Of a stretch of DNA of 64,000 bases, positions 1 through 9,038 are shown in pieces (position 1 is the stretch's first letter; each line of letters starts with the position of its first letter). The DNA is taken from positions 1-64,000 of the forward strand of contig CAWKOX010000031.1 in NCBI GenBank assembly GCA_963851095.1. Direction: 5' to 3'. Under the pieces are notes generated by a model that worked only from the letters and a program-made list of their open reading frames with translations, ran no database searches and was not told the DNA's origin. This stretch comes from Oleispira sp963851095. GTDB taxonomy: Bacteria; Pseudomonadota; Gammaproteobacteria; Pseudomonadales; Oceanobacteraceae. Both the position numbers and the translations under genes were made by a program.

Positions 1-234
1 CCTAGGGCCAAAAAACCCAAGCGTAACAATTCTCAGAACAAGTCACGCAGCGAACATCACGATGGACAGCATGCCGCCAATAGCACCAAGCAACATAAAC
101 AAGGTGCTAATACTGCGACCAGAGCGCCACGCCGTGGGCAGCCTGCTGCCAAAAAAAGCTCATCGGGTAGTAACCCTGATAGCCCTTGGTCAAATAGCAA
201 TGGTCAGCGCCATAAGCCGAACTCTTCTCGTTAG
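1..234 (+). CDS. C-terminal tail of a basic, low-complexity protein (possibly a DEAD-box RNA helicase), partial
   Basis: An open frame runs from the window edge to a TAG at 232-234. The 77 visible residues are rich in Lys, Arg, Asn, Ser, Gln and His, and have no folded-domain signature. Tails of this kind are common at the C-terminus of cold-associated DEAD-box RNA helicases (RhlE or DeaD type) and of RluB-type pseudouridine synthases, where they bind RNA. The cold-shock gene next door and the strong hairpin terminator just downstream fit a helicase gene ending here. The catalytic part lies outside the window, so the identity is only a guess. Confidence 0.45.
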   Translation, partial: PRAKKPKRNNSQNKSRSEHHDGQHAANSTKQHKQGANTATRAPRRGQPAAKKSSSGSNPDSPWSNSNGQRHKPNSSR

Positions 235-289
235 AGATTAATTGTACTGTGACAGCTTGTATTTGACTGTTTGCATGTAAGTGCTGAAG

Positions 290-318
290 AATCCCTGGCG
301 AATGCTGGGGATTTTTTT
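290..318 (+). terminator. Rho-independent terminator after the first gene
   Basis: A ten-pair stem (AATCCCTGGC with GCTGGGGATT, including two wobble pairs) closes a GAAT loop and is followed by a run of T. It lies 55 bases after the stop codon of the partial gene on the same strand. Confidence 0.75.
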
Positions 319-393
319 GCCGGTCTCTTTTCGACTGTATTATTCTGCTAACAGCCATTTATTGACAACATAATGAATCATAAACGACAGGCA

Positions 394-428
394 TAAAAAA
401 AGGCCAAACCTTTCGGTTTAGCCTTTTT
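394..428 (-). terminator. Terminator of the cold-shock gene
   Basis: On the minus strand a stem of ten pairs (AGGCTAAACC with GGTTTGGCCT) with a GAAA tetraloop is followed by seven T. A-runs flank it on the other side, so it could also work in the opposite direction. It lies about 50 bases past the csp stop codon. Confidence 0.85.
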
Positions 429-476
429 CAAACTTGAACTGCTTAATCTCTAAGAGGTTAAGCCGTTACCTTTAAA

Positions 477-683
477 TTATAAAGGTACGATGTTCTCAGC
501 TTGTGGGCCTTTTTGACCTTGAGTTACAGTGAACTCAACTTTTTGGCCTTCAGCAAGAGTTTTAAAGCCAGTACCTTGAATAGCACGGAAGTGAGCGAAA
601 ACGTCAGGGCCGTTTTCTTGCTCGATAAAACCAAAGCCTTTAGATTCGTTGAACCACTTAACTGTACCAGTTGTAGTAGACAT
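477..683 (-). CDS. cspA: Cold-shock protein, CspA/CapB family
   Basis: This 68-residue protein has the usual length of a single cold-shock domain. It is a five-stranded OB fold that binds single-stranded RNA and DNA, and melts mRNA structure or acts as an RNA chaperone. The RNP1 motif KGFGFIE (residues 15-21) and RNP2 motif DVFAHF (27-32) are both intact. DVFAHF with Ala is the version I remember from pseudomonad CapB-type proteins. The gene stands alone, with its own promoter at 830-857, a leader of about 140 bases and a strong terminator. A long leader is typical of csp genes whose translation depends on temperature. Paralogues usually exist elsewhere in such genomes, so the exact csp letter is uncertain. 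Confidence 0.93.
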   Translation of the reverse strand: MSTTTGTVKWFNESKGFGFIEQENGPDVFAHFRAIQGTGFKTLAEGQKVEFTVTQGQKGPQAENIVPL

Positions 684-829
684 AATAGTATCCTGTAAAT
701 TCAGAAAAAAAATTGCGGCTCTAATGAGCCATTATGGCTGAAGTGCTGCCAATAATTTATGAAAACAGGACGAGATACAGGATATCGAAACGGTGTACAT
801 AAAACTAAGACTAACTTTCAGACGACTAT

Positions 830-857
830 ATTCTATGCCGTTTTTATTCATTGTCAA
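830..857 (-). promoter_or_regulatory. Sigma-70 promoter of the cold-shock gene
   Basis: Read on the minus strand there is a perfect -35 TTGACA (857-852), a 16-base spacer and a -10 TAGAAT (835-830). The start of transcription would fall near 823, giving an untranslated leader of about 140 bases before the start codon at 683. The stretch 684-979 otherwise holds no gene. Confidence 0.75.
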
Positions 858-979
858 CACTATTTAAATATTTTCTTGTCGGATTTATGGTTTTATTTAC
901 GCTTATTTAGAGACCCTAAGGCCACTCTAATCGCCAATGCCACAGCGACATAATGAATGGCTCAAGGGCTTAAACATCT

Positions 980-1471
980 CTAACCGCAAAGATACGTTCC
1001 GGTTCCGACCGCGATCAATTTATCTTGCTCGTTCTTCAGCTCCATCCGCGTCACAGCTACCTTGTTACCAATTCTTAGCAGTGTCGCACCAATGGTGAAC
1101 TCCTTACCTTTACCTGGCTGAAGGAAATCGACACGCATATCAATCGTGCCTAATTTGGCTAATGTTTTCGGACGCTCAGACTGAGGAACCTTATGCTCTT
1201 TCAATCGCTGCCATGCAGCAACCATTGCCATCGCACCTCCCGTCACATCCAACGCTGTTGAAATCGCACCCCCATGAAGAATACCCTGCAAAAAGTTGCC
1301 AATTAGGTCATCTTTCATACTCATTTTGAATTCACAATAATCTTGACTGAGTTTACTGGGTTTTAAGCCTAATACTTTATTAAAAGGAATTTGTTCAAGA
1401 AAATTCATCGCAATATTATATTCACTTGGGTTAAAGCCATGCGCTTCAACAGGGGGCATTTCAATACTCAT
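980..1471 (-). CDS. yigI: Hotdog-fold acyl-CoA thioesterase, YigI family
   Basis: The 163-residue sequence matches, as I remember it, Escherichia coli YigI across its length: an N-terminal helix with PFN, a core ILHGGAISTALDVTGG (residues 64-79), then GTIDMRVDFLQPG and GNKVAVTRMEL. HGG at 66-68 and Asp75 are the usual catalytic and helix positions of PaaI-type hotdog thioesterases, which hydrolyse acyl-CoA in the cytoplasm. The natural substrate is not shown by the sequence. A separate gene lies on either side with gaps of about 180 and 300 bases, so it is probably transcribed alone. Confidence 0.82.
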   Translation of the reverse strand: MSIEMPPVEAHGFNPSEYNIAMNFLEQIPFNKVLGLKPSKLSQDYCEFKMSMKDDLIGNFLQGILHGGAISTALDVTGGAMAMVAAWQRLKEHKVPQSERPKTLAKLGTIDMRVDFLQPGKGKEFTIGATLLRIGNKVAVTRMELKNEQDKLIAVGTGTYLCG

Positions 1472-1649
1472 TTATTAACTCCTAGCGTGTAATGATAGAA
1501 GCATGCGCTGATTGTGTTTATTGAACTGCTAAAGTAAAAACACGCGCTCAATACCAAGTCGACAAATTCACCAAAGACTCAATACACTCAAGCACGATAG
1601 AGGTATTCTTTGGGGTAAATCGACTTAAGCTCAGGCAGCTTCTTTTTTA

Positions 1650-3791
1650 TTATAAATTTTTACGGTTATACCACCCCACTAACGCTAATAATCTGGCCGA
1701 AACTTGAGTACGTTTCCACTGCCCAGAGACAAACTTATTAGCCTCCATATACGTAGGGTAAGCATGGATAGTACCTAATACCTTGTTCAGACCCAAGCCA
1801 TGTTTCATTGCCATAACAAAAACAGCAATTAAGTCATCAGCCCTTGGGCCAACAATGGTTGCCCCAAGTACTTTATCTTTGCCCGGCACCGTTAATACGC
1901 GAACAAAGCCTATTGCTGCGTCATCAGTGATGGCGCGATCTAGATCATCCAAGCCGTATTGAGTACATTCGTAGGCAATACCTTGTGCTTTCGCGTCTTT
2001 TTCACTGAGCCCAACACGACCTACCGCTGGACTTGTAAAGGTTGCCCACGGGATAACTCGGTAATCAGCCTTAAAGCGCTTCAAACGACCAAATAAACTA
2101 TTAACCGAAGCAAACCATGCCTCATGCGCTGAAACATGAGTAAATTGATAACCACCAATCACATCGCCACAGGCGTAAATGGTTGGGCACTCGGTCTGAA
2201 GGTATTCATCTACGGCTAAGAAGCCATTACGATCAGTCCCTAGATCAACATTCTCTAAGCCTAAATTCTCGGTATTTCCTTCACGCCCAATCGCTAATAA
2301 CAATGCATCAAACTCAAGCACCTCACCCGTATCCAAAACGGCCGAATCACCTCCCGTGGAAGTTTTCAATTCAGTAATGGAACGACCTGACAAATGCTTT
2401 ACACCATCCGCCTTCATGGATTCGGCCACCAGCAGAGAAACATCGTCATCTTCTCTCGGCATCAAGAACTGGCCTTTATCGACCATCGTCACTTGTGACC
2501 CTAAACGCGCAAATGCTTGCCCTAGCTCACAACCGATTGGTCCAGCACCCAGAATTAAGAGTCGCTTAGGTAATTCATTAAGCTGCCATAACGTATCAGA
2601 AGTCAGACTATTAACCTGATCTAACCCAGGAATATCTGGTATCCGTGGGCGACCGCCCGTCGCAATAATAATATTCGCCGCACTGCGTATTTCTGTTTTA
2701 CCAGATGCGTGTTGAATTTCAACTTCCCAGGGTGAAAGTATGGTTGCCTGCCCCGTCGCACAAGAAACCCCTAAACCTTCATAACGCTCAATCGAATCGT
2801 GAGGTTCAATCGCTTTGATCGATTGATGAACATGCGCCATCACCTTCTCAAAATCGACAGCACCAGGCTCGCCGCTCAATAACCCCGAAAGATGACTTTT
2901 CTTATTGTCATGAACAATTCCCGCAGCGTGAATCATCGCTTTACTAGGAACGCAGCCGGTATTTAAACAATCGCCACCCATCCTATGCTTTTCTACCAGC
3001 GTGACCTTTGCCTTAACCGCCGAGCCTATAATTGAACTCACTAGTCCAGCGGCACCACCACCTATAACGATCAAGTTATCATCAAATTTACTAGGTTTTG
3101 CACGGCCTTTGGCGCGCTTTAATAATGCTCTTCTGGCTTGTACTCTGTTCAATACAGCTCTTGCTAACCAAGGAAAAAGAGCCAGCAGCCCTAGCGCCAC
3201 TAATAGTCCAGGGGTCATGATACCGGCTAATGAGAACCCACCCTCTTGACCAATCACTGATGCAAACTCAGCACCCGCATTCACATACACTGCCGTGCCG
3301 GCAAGCATTCCCAGCTGACTAACCCAGTAAAAACGCCATATCGAAATAGGCATTAACCCCATCAATAAGTTAATCGCAAAAAAAGGCACCACAGGGATAA
3401 GTCGCAGGGTGAATAAAAAGAAAGGGCCATCTTTCTTGACCCCCTCGTTAATAGTTTTTAAATAACCAGAAAATTTATTTTGAACCCAGTCTTTCAGCAG
3501 TAGCCGCGACATAAGAAACGCCAACGTCGCCCCTAATGAACTAGCAAACGAAACAATCAGTAAGCCAGGCCCTAAACCAAAAATAGCCCCTGAAATAAGC
3601 GTCATTAAGGCCGCGCCAGGAATTGACAATGCAGCGACTAAGACATAAACAATAAAAAATAGCCCGGCAGTTTCTACAGGGTCTTTTTGATACAAGGCTT
3701 GATAGGTCTCAGGCAGCAACCACTGTTCGCCTAACATATAAAAGCCCGATACTAAGCCTGCAATTAGCCCTAGTAGTAATAATTTCTTCAT
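1650..3791 (-). CDS. VTT (TVP38/TMEM64) membrane domain fused to a mercuric-reductase-like flavin oxidoreductase
   Basis: This 713-residue protein has two parts. Residues 1-220 form several membrane segments of the SNARE-associated/VTT (DedA-like) type, with the motif RLIPVVPFFAIN near 130-141. Residues 236-713 are a pyridine-nucleotide disulfide oxidoreductase with FAD motif GGGAAG (244-249), redox pair CLNTGC (Cys275, Cys280), a second nucleotide motif GAGPIGCELG and a C-terminal dimerisation domain. The general-base His of glutathione-reductase-type enzymes, normally the His of HPT, is Tyr678 here (HAYPTYME), as I remember for MerA. There is no N-terminal MerA metal-binding domain. The physiological substrate is unknown; membrane-linked thiol or quinone redox work is an inference. 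The fusion itself recurs in gammaproteobacteria. Confidence 0.85.
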   Translation of the reverse strand: MKKLLLLGLIAGLVSGFYMLGEQWLLPETYQALYQKDPVETAGLFFIVYVLVAALSIPGAALMTLISGAIFGLGPGLLIVSFASSLGATLAFLMSRLLLKDWVQNKFSGYLKTINEGVKKDGPFFLFTLRLIPVVPFFAINLLMGLMPISIWRFYWVSQLGMLAGTAVYVNAGAEFASVIGQEGGFSLAGIMTPGLLVALGLLALFPWLARAVLNRVQARRALLKRAKGRAKPSKFDDNLIVIGGGAAGLVSSIIGSAVKAKVTLVEKHRMGGDCLNTGCVPSKAMIHAAGIVHDNKKSHLSGLLSGEPGAVDFEKVMAHVHQSIKAIEPHDSIERYEGLGVSCATGQATILSPWEVEIQHASGKTEIRSAANIIIATGGRPRIPDIPGLDQVNSLTSDTLWQLNELPKRLLILGAGPIGCELGQAFARLGSQVTMVDKGQFLMPREDDDVSLLVAESMKADGVKHLSGRSITELKTSTGGDSAVLDTGEVLEFDALLLAIGREGNTENLGLENVDLGTDRNGFLAVDEYLQTECPTIYACGDVIGGYQFTHVSAHEAWFASVNSLFGRLKRFKADYRVIPWATFTSPAVGRVGLSEKDAKAQGIAYECTQYGLDDLDRAITDDAAIGFVRVLTVPGKDKVLGATIVGPRADDLIAVFVMAMKHGLGLNKVLGTIHAYPTYMEANKFVSGQWKRTQVSARLLALVGWYNRKNL

Positions 3792-3984
3792 ATTCCATCC
3801 TTAATATTACACACATCCGGCAGAGTTGCGCATTAGAAGCAGCGCTCTCATCGGAACCTAAACTCAATCACACATTCAGAATGCTATAACGCTTAGTCGG
3901 ACTAAAGCGTATTACGTTCAATTTTATTTATCTTAGAGCTGTAGGCTTAATAATTTTCTAATGAATCTGTCATAAATCAGCGAA

Positions 3985-4017
3985 TTGATAAGCTGAGTCA
4001 GCTAGAATAGGTATTAT
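3985..4017 (+). promoter_or_regulatory. Possible hemB promoter with an embedded 13-base palindrome
   Basis: TTGATA (3985-3990) and TATTAT (4012-4017) resemble -35 and -10 boxes, but the 21-base spacing is long; TAGAAT at 4004-4009 would give a short spacing of 13. A perfect odd palindrome, AGCTGAGTCAGCT (3991-4003), sits directly after the -35-like box. The arrangement suggests a regulated promoter but does not say which protein binds. Confidence 0.35.
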
Positions 4018-4070
4018 ATTTTTAGATCTATTCATGGCCTATACAACCGCCAACTGCTTGGAGAATACCC

Positions 4071-5081
4071 GTGGCTTTTAATGATGCGCAACGCTTTTAT
4101 CCAGAAACTCGCCTTCGTCGCAATCGCCGAGATGATTTCTCACGTCGCTTAATGCGTGAAACTACGCTTACAACGGACGACTTAATTTACCCAATGTTCG
4201 TTTTAGAGGGTAAAGGCGAGCGCGAAGCCATTCCATCTATGCCAGGTATTGAGCGCTTATCCATCGATTTACTGGTCGAAGAATGTAAGCACCTTGTGAA
4301 ATTAGGCATTCCTGCGGTTGCACTGTTCCCGGTCACTCCAGCCAGCGCCAAAACTGAATTTGCCGAAGAAGCGTTCAACGCAGATGGTTTAGCTCAGCGC
4401 GCCGTTCGTGCGATTAAAGATGCTTGCCCGCTACTAGGGGTTATTACCGATGTTGCCCTGGACCCTTTTACCATTCATGGCCAAGACGGCATTTTGGATG
4501 CAAACGGCTATGTTTTGAATGACCGCACGGTTGATACCTTAGTTCGCCAAGCATTATCTCATGCCGAAGCGGGGGCTGATGTAGTAGCGCCGAGCGATAT
4601 GATGGATGGTCGCATTGGTGAAATTCGTGGCATATTAGAGAACGATGGCCACGTAAATACTCGTATCTTGGCTTATTCTGCTAAATACGCGTCTGCCTAT
4701 TATGGCCCTTTCCGTGATGCAGTCGGTTCAGCGGCTAACTTGGGAAAAGCCGATAAAAAAACCTACCAGATGGACCCGGCGAATACCGACGAAGCCTTGC
4801 ACGAAGTGGCGATGGATTTAGCCGAAGGCGCAGACATGATTATGGTAAAGCCAGGCATGCCTTATTTAGATATAGTACGCCGCGTGAAACAAGAATTTGG
4901 CGTTCCAACATTTGTTTATCAAGTGAGTGGTGAATATGCGATGCATAAAGCCGCTGCGCAAAATGGCTGGTTAGACGACATTGCGGTGATGCACGAGTCA
5001 TTAACTTGCATCAAGCGCGCAGGGGCAAATGCTATTTTGACGTACTACGCAAAGCAGTTTGCCGAAGAACTGCATAAATAA
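4071..5081 (+). CDS. hemB: Delta-aminolevulinic acid dehydratase (porphobilinogen synthase)
   Basis: HemB condenses two 5-aminolevulinate molecules to porphobilinogen in tetrapyrrole synthesis. The 336-residue protein has both active-site lysines, Lys205 in YSAKYASAYYG and Lys260 in MIMVKPGMPYLD. The metal-site segment reads DVALDPFTIHGQDG (residues 127-140): the three Cys of zinc-dependent enzymes are replaced by Ala and Asp, so this belongs to the zinc-independent, magnesium-activated class typified by Pseudomonas aeruginosa HemB. The start is GTG at 4071, preceded by a TTGGAG ribosome site. ppk follows after 47 bases on the same strand, so the two may share a transcript. Confidence 0.97.
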   Translation: MAFNDAQRFYPETRLRRNRRDDFSRRLMRETTLTTDDLIYPMFVLEGKGEREAIPSMPGIERLSIDLLVEECKHLVKLGIPAVALFPVTPASAKTEFAEEAFNADGLAQRAVRAIKDACPLLGVITDVALDPFTIHGQDGILDANGYVLNDRTVDTLVRQALSHAEAGADVVAPSDMMDGRIGEIRGILENDGHVNTRILAYSAKYASAYYGPFRDAVGSAANLGKADKKTYQMDPANTDEALHEVAMDLAEGADMIMVKPGMPYLDIVRRVKQEFGVPTFVYQVSGEYAMHKAAAQNGWLDDIAVMHESLTCIKRAGANAILTYYAKQFAEELHK

Positions 5082-5128
5082 TAAGAGCTACATCAATAAG
5101 AATTGATACGTTTAGAGAAGGAAGAACA

Positions 5129-7234
5129 ATGTCAGCGACTGACGATACAGTGATCGATCTGCATAACTCGGAATATTACATCAACCGAGAGCTGAGCCAT
5201 TTGCAGTTTAATATTCGCGTATTAGAGCAAGCGCTGGATGAAACTCATCCTCTATTAGAGCGTCTATTCTTTCTTTGTATCTTCAGCAGCAACCTTGACG
5301 AGTTCTTTGAAGTTCGTGTTGCCGGCCTAAAGCAGCAATTGGCATTCGGGCGCGAAACCGCCGGTGCCGATGGCCTGCATGCGGGCCAGGTATTAAAGCA
5401 AATCAACGATATGTGTACTAATACGCTTGAGCGTCAGTACGACATATTAAACGACGTAATGTTTCCTGCGCTGGCGCAAGAGAATATCCGTTTTTTGCGC
5501 CGCGCCGCTTGGACAGAAGAGCAACAAGCTTGGGTAAAAGAGTACTTTTATAACGACGTACTGCCGATTTGTAGCCCAATCGGACTCGATCCTTCTCACC
5601 CTTTCCCACGTTTGGTAAACAAAAGCCTTAACTTTATTGTCAGCCTAGAAGGTAAAGATGCCTTTGGTCGTGAAACAGGATTAGCGTTAATTCCTGCACC
5701 ACGCTCTCTACCTCGAATCATCCGCCTTCCCGATAACCTGTGTGAAGATGGGGATAACTTCGTTTTTCTATCCTCCATCATCCATCACTTTGCCGACGAG
5801 CTGTTCCCAGGCATGGCGATTAAAGGCTGTTACCAGTTTCGCGTAACCCGTAATGCCGATTTAGAAATCGACCACGACGATACCGTCGATCTAGCCAGTG
5901 CGCTTGAAGATGAGTTGCATTCACGTAATTTTGGTGAAGAAATGCGCTTAGAAGTCGCCGACAATTGCCCACAAGAACTGGTTGAGTTTTTGCTCGCCAA
6001 GTTCGACCTTAAGCAAAGCGACTGCTATCAAGTTAATGGCCCAGTGAACCTTGGCCGTATGATGGAAGTCGTTGGGCAAATTGATCGCCCCGATTTACGC
6101 TACCCGCCTTTTACTCCGGGCTTACCCAAGCATCTGAGTTTTAAAAAGAGCATTTTTGAAGCCATTCGCGAAAAAGATACTTTGCTGATGCATCCGTTTG
6201 AGTCATTTACGCCAGTGGTCGACATGCTGCGTGAAGCGGCAAAAGATCCTTCTGTATTAGCGATCAAGCAAACCTTATATCGTACGGGGGCAAAATCTGA
6301 AATTGTAAACGCCTTGGTAGACGCTGCCCGCAGCGGAAAAGAAGTAACCGTAGTAATCGAACTACGTGCGCGCTTTGACGAAGAAGAAAACCTCTACCTT
6401 GCCAACCGCTTACAAGAAGCAGGGGCCGTTGTGGTATACGGTGTGGTGGGCTACAAAACCCACGCAAAGATGATGCTCATTGTACGAAAGGAACAAGGCA
6501 TCTTGCGCCGCTATGTTCACCTAGGCACTGGCAACTACCATGCAGGAAATGCCCGCATGTATACCGACTACAGTTTCTTAACCGCAGATAATTCTATTGG
6601 CGAAGATGTTCACAAGGTTTTCCAACAGTTAACCGGAATGGGCAAAGCATTACGTATTAAAAAGCTCTTTCACGCGCCGTTTACCCTGCATAAAAAACTG
6701 CTAGAGCTGATTGATCGTGAACGCATTAATGCCGAGGAAGGCAAACCCGCTTATATTCGTGTAAAAGTAAACGGCCTCACCGAGAACAAGGTGATTCGTG
6801 CTCTGTATAAAGCGTCACAAGCAGGGGTTCAAATTGATCTAATTGTTCGTGGAATGTGTTGTTTACGTCCTGGCATTCCAAAAGTTTCTGAAAATATTCG
6901 AGTTCGTTCTATTGTTGGCCGCTTTTTAGAACATACCCGTATTTATTCTTTTTGTAATAACGGTAAAGACGAATTCTATGCCGCTAGTGCAGACTGGATG
7001 GAACGTAATTTATTGAATCGCGTTGAAGCCTGCTTTCCAATCGAAGGTAATAAATTGCGTAGTCGCATGAAAGAAGAGTTTGAATGCTACCTAGCGGATA
7101 ATAGCCAAGCATGGGACCTAGACAGTGATGGTCATTATATTTTGGCTCAACCACAAAAGAATGAAGAAACTGGCGAGGTAGAAATCATCCGTGCCCAGCA
7201 AATTTTATTAGAAAGACTCTCTGCTGCAAACTAA
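5129..7234 (+). CDS. ppk: Polyphosphate kinase 1
   Basis: PPK1 reversibly makes long-chain polyphosphate from ATP through a phosphohistidine. The 701-residue protein has the N-terminal domain (NRELSHLQFNIRVLEQA), the head domain, and two phospholipase-D-like catalytic domains. KTHAKMMLIVR and VHLGTGNYHAGNARMYTDYS are the hallmark motifs, and the autophosphorylated His is probably the one at about residue 464. It starts with ATG after a GAGAAGGAAG ribosome site and follows hemB closely. It converges on ppx, which encodes the opposing activity, with a structured gap between them. Confidence 0.97.
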   Translation: MSATDDTVIDLHNSEYYINRELSHLQFNIRVLEQALDETHPLLERLFFLCIFSSNLDEFFEVRVAGLKQQLAFGRETAGADGLHAGQVLKQINDMCTNTLERQYDILNDVMFPALAQENIRFLRRAAWTEEQQAWVKEYFYNDVLPICSPIGLDPSHPFPRLVNKSLNFIVSLEGKDAFGRETGLALIPAPRSLPRIIRLPDNLCEDGDNFVFLSSIIHHFADELFPGMAIKGCYQFRVTRNADLEIDHDDTVDLASALEDELHSRNFGEEMRLEVADNCPQELVEFLLAKFDLKQSDCYQVNGPVNLGRMMEVVGQIDRPDLRYPPFTPGLPKHLSFKKSIFEAIREKDTLLMHPFESFTPVVDMLREAAKDPSVLAIKQTLYRTGAKSEIVNALVDAARSGKEVTVVIELRARFDEEENLYLANRLQEAGAVVVYGVVGYKTHAKMMLIVRKEQGILRRYVHLGTGNYHAGNARMYTDYSFLTADNSIGEDVHKVFQQLTGMGKALRIKKLFHAPFTLHKKLLELIDRERINAEEGKPAYIRVKVNGLTENKVIRALYKASQAGVQIDLIVRGMCCLRPGIPKVSENIRVRSIVGRFLEHTRIYSFCNNGKDEFYAASADWMERNLLNRVEACFPIEGNKLRSRMKEEFECYLADNSQAWDLDSDGHYILAQPQKNEETGEVEIIRAQQILLERLSAAN

Positions 7235-7251
7235 ATTCAGAGCTAACTGAG

Positions 7252-7310
7252 AATACTAAGGGTAAAATACTAAGGGTAAGTAAGATGAGTACATTCCGTA
7301 CCCATCTTAC
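7252..7310. terminator. Tandem 14-base repeat and hairpin between the convergent ppk and ppx genes
   Basis: The 14-mer AATACTAAGGGTAA occurs twice head to tail (7252-7265 and 7266-7279). It is followed by an imperfect inverted repeat, GTAAGATGAGTAC with GTACCCATCTTAC (7280-7310). No T run follows on either strand, so it may act as a roadblock, an RNA-stabilising stem or a weak terminator. Confidence 0.4.
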
Positions 7311-7317
7311 TGATGTA

Positions 7318-8859
7318 TCAAGTATCTTCCGCTACGACTAAGGTTAGACCCGCAGCTTTTAAATAGTCCGCCTCTACCCGCAAATCATCTTGTGTTAACG
7401 GATGCTGCTTAAACCAATCTTTAGGGAAAATTAAAGTTAACGTATCCACCTTTCCCTGACACTCAATTTCCGGCAATTCAACAGCGCCACGACTATTATT
7501 CAATACCGCAGCGAGGCGTAATAACAGACAAAGATAACGAGCTTGCTGGCGAACCATCACACTCAAACCTTCGAGGCCTGCGAGTGGAAATTTACGACGA
7601 TGACCTTTTAATAATACCGCCAACAGCTCTTGCCCTTGGTTGGTAAACCCGGCCATATCGCTGTGCAAAACCAAATACGCCCCATGCTTTTGAAATTGAT
7701 GATGCGTAATACTCAAACCTACTTCATGCAACTCAGCCGCCCATAATAACCACTTTCTAGCCGTGCTAGGGAGCTTCCAGTCTTTTTCGACCTGATCGAG
7801 CATCGCCAAAGCGCACTCTTTTACTCGATTCGCTTGCCCTTGATTGACATGAAACCTTTTCTGCATCGACTTAACGGTACGTTGACGAACATTTTCATGG
7901 CCAGAACGACCAATCAGATCCCACAATGCACCTTCTCGCAACGCACCATCAGAGTAGTTCATTTTCTTGATTTTAAAGGAATCAAAAATCCCTTTTAAAA
8001 TGGCTACCCCGGCAATAAAGACCTGCTGACGCAAAGGTTTAAAGCCCGGCAGATCAATTTCTTCAATGGTTTTATGGGTCGTAAGCCACTCGCACAGTTT
8101 ATTCAAGCCTTCACGACTAATGCCCTGCTCACTCCAGCCTTTTTTAATCAACAGTTGCTCGGTGGCACGAATCGTTCCTGACGAGCCAATCACTTCGCTC
8201 CAACCTATATTTTTATAAGCCTGCTGAATTTCTAATAGCTCACGACGAGCACGGGTCACCGCGCGGTGAAAATTAATTTCACTGATTTCGCCATCAGGGA
8301 AAAACTGCTTAGTATAAGACACACAACCCATAAAGAGGCTTTCAAGTGCCTTCGTCTCGAACCGCTCACCAATAATCAGCTCAGTACTACCACCACCAAT
8401 ATCGATAACTAACCGCTTTCCTTCGTCATCAGCCTGGGTATGACACACCCCAAGATAGATCAAGCGCGCTTCTTCGCGGCCAGCAATTAATTCAATCTGA
8501 AACCCTAGAATTTCTTCAGCCCGAGTTATAAATTCACTGCGATTACGGGCGACCCTTAACGCATTGGTTGCCAATACCGTCACGGCTTCGGGTTTAAAGC
8601 CCCGTAAGTGCTTAGCAAAGCCTTTTAAGCACTCTAAGCCACGCTGCATAGACTCTTCACTCAAATAGCCGCGCTCGTTCAGTCCCGCCGCTAGCTGAAC
8701 CTTCTCTCCACGCTTATCAACCGTGCGTAACTCACCTTGTAGCTGGTTGGCAATAATCATATGAAAGCTATTGGAACCTAGATCGATTGCAGCAATCTGA
8801 TTAGAGTCTTCAGGCTCTGAGTGAGGTTGATTTAGCGCTTGGTGACTAACATCTGTCAT
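7318..8859 (-). CDS. ppx: Exopolyphosphatase (Ppx/GppA family)
   Basis: Ppx removes terminal phosphates from polyphosphate; GppA relatives act on pppGpp. The 513-residue protein has the ASKHA phosphate loops AAIDLGSNSFHMII (about residues 23-36) and VIDIGGGSTELIIGE, then an HD-like region containing AAELHEVG, and a C-terminal domain. Length and domain order fit E. coli Ppx. The gene faces ppk end to end and is divergent from trxA. The convergent placement with ppk supports Ppx rather than GppA as its name. Confidence 0.93.
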   Translation of the reverse strand: MTDVSHQALNQPHSEPEDSNQIAAIDLGSNSFHMIIANQLQGELRTVDKRGEKVQLAAGLNERGYLSEESMQRGLECLKGFAKHLRGFKPEAVTVLATNALRVARNRSEFITRAEEILGFQIELIAGREEARLIYLGVCHTQADDEGKRLVIDIGGGSTELIIGERFETKALESLFMGCVSYTKQFFPDGEISEINFHRAVTRARRELLEIQQAYKNIGWSEVIGSSGTIRATEQLLIKKGWSEQGISREGLNKLCEWLTTHKTIEEIDLPGFKPLRQQVFIAGVAILKGIFDSFKIKKMNYSDGALREGALWDLIGRSGHENVRQRTVKSMQKRFHVNQGQANRVKECALAMLDQVEKDWKLPSTARKWLLWAAELHEVGLSITHHQFQKHGAYLVLHSDMAGFTNQGQELLAVLLKGHRRKFPLAGLEGLSVMVRQQARYLCLLLRLAAVLNNSRGAVELPEIECQGKVDTLTLIFPKDWFKQHPLTQDDLRVEADYLKAAGLTLVVAEDT

Positions 8860-8966
8860 AGTTGAATTCTTACCCGGAGGACTTACATTACAATATCCTT
8901 TCCATCATACGTGAATGTGACAATGATACGGAACCGCTGTTTTCTGCTAGTTAAGCATTTTTTGAC

Positions 8967-8994
8967 TTGCGTCCTTTTTCTGGCTCCGTACAAT
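8967..8994 (+). promoter_or_regulatory. Candidate sigma-70 promoter of trxA
   Basis: TTGCGT (8967-8972), a 16-base spacer and TACAAT (8989-8994) precede the trxA start by about 45 bases. The -35 box is a modest match. Confidence 0.45.
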
Positions 8995-9038
8995 GCACAT
9001 CTTTATAATTTTTGATAACCAAATTCCGGAGATATTCC

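Noticed and set aside
107..358. Minus-strand open frame across the first gene's end and terminator
   Set aside because: It runs antisense through a coding tail and a hairpin terminator, has low-complexity composition and no ribosome site.
759..953. Plus-strand frame in the csp leader region
   Set aside because: It lies antisense to the csp promoter and leader, and the translation shows no domain.
2356..2619. Plus-strand frame inside the VTT-oxidoreductase gene
   Set aside because: It is an antisense shadow of a well-conserved enzyme; Ser-rich translations of this kind are typical of shadows.
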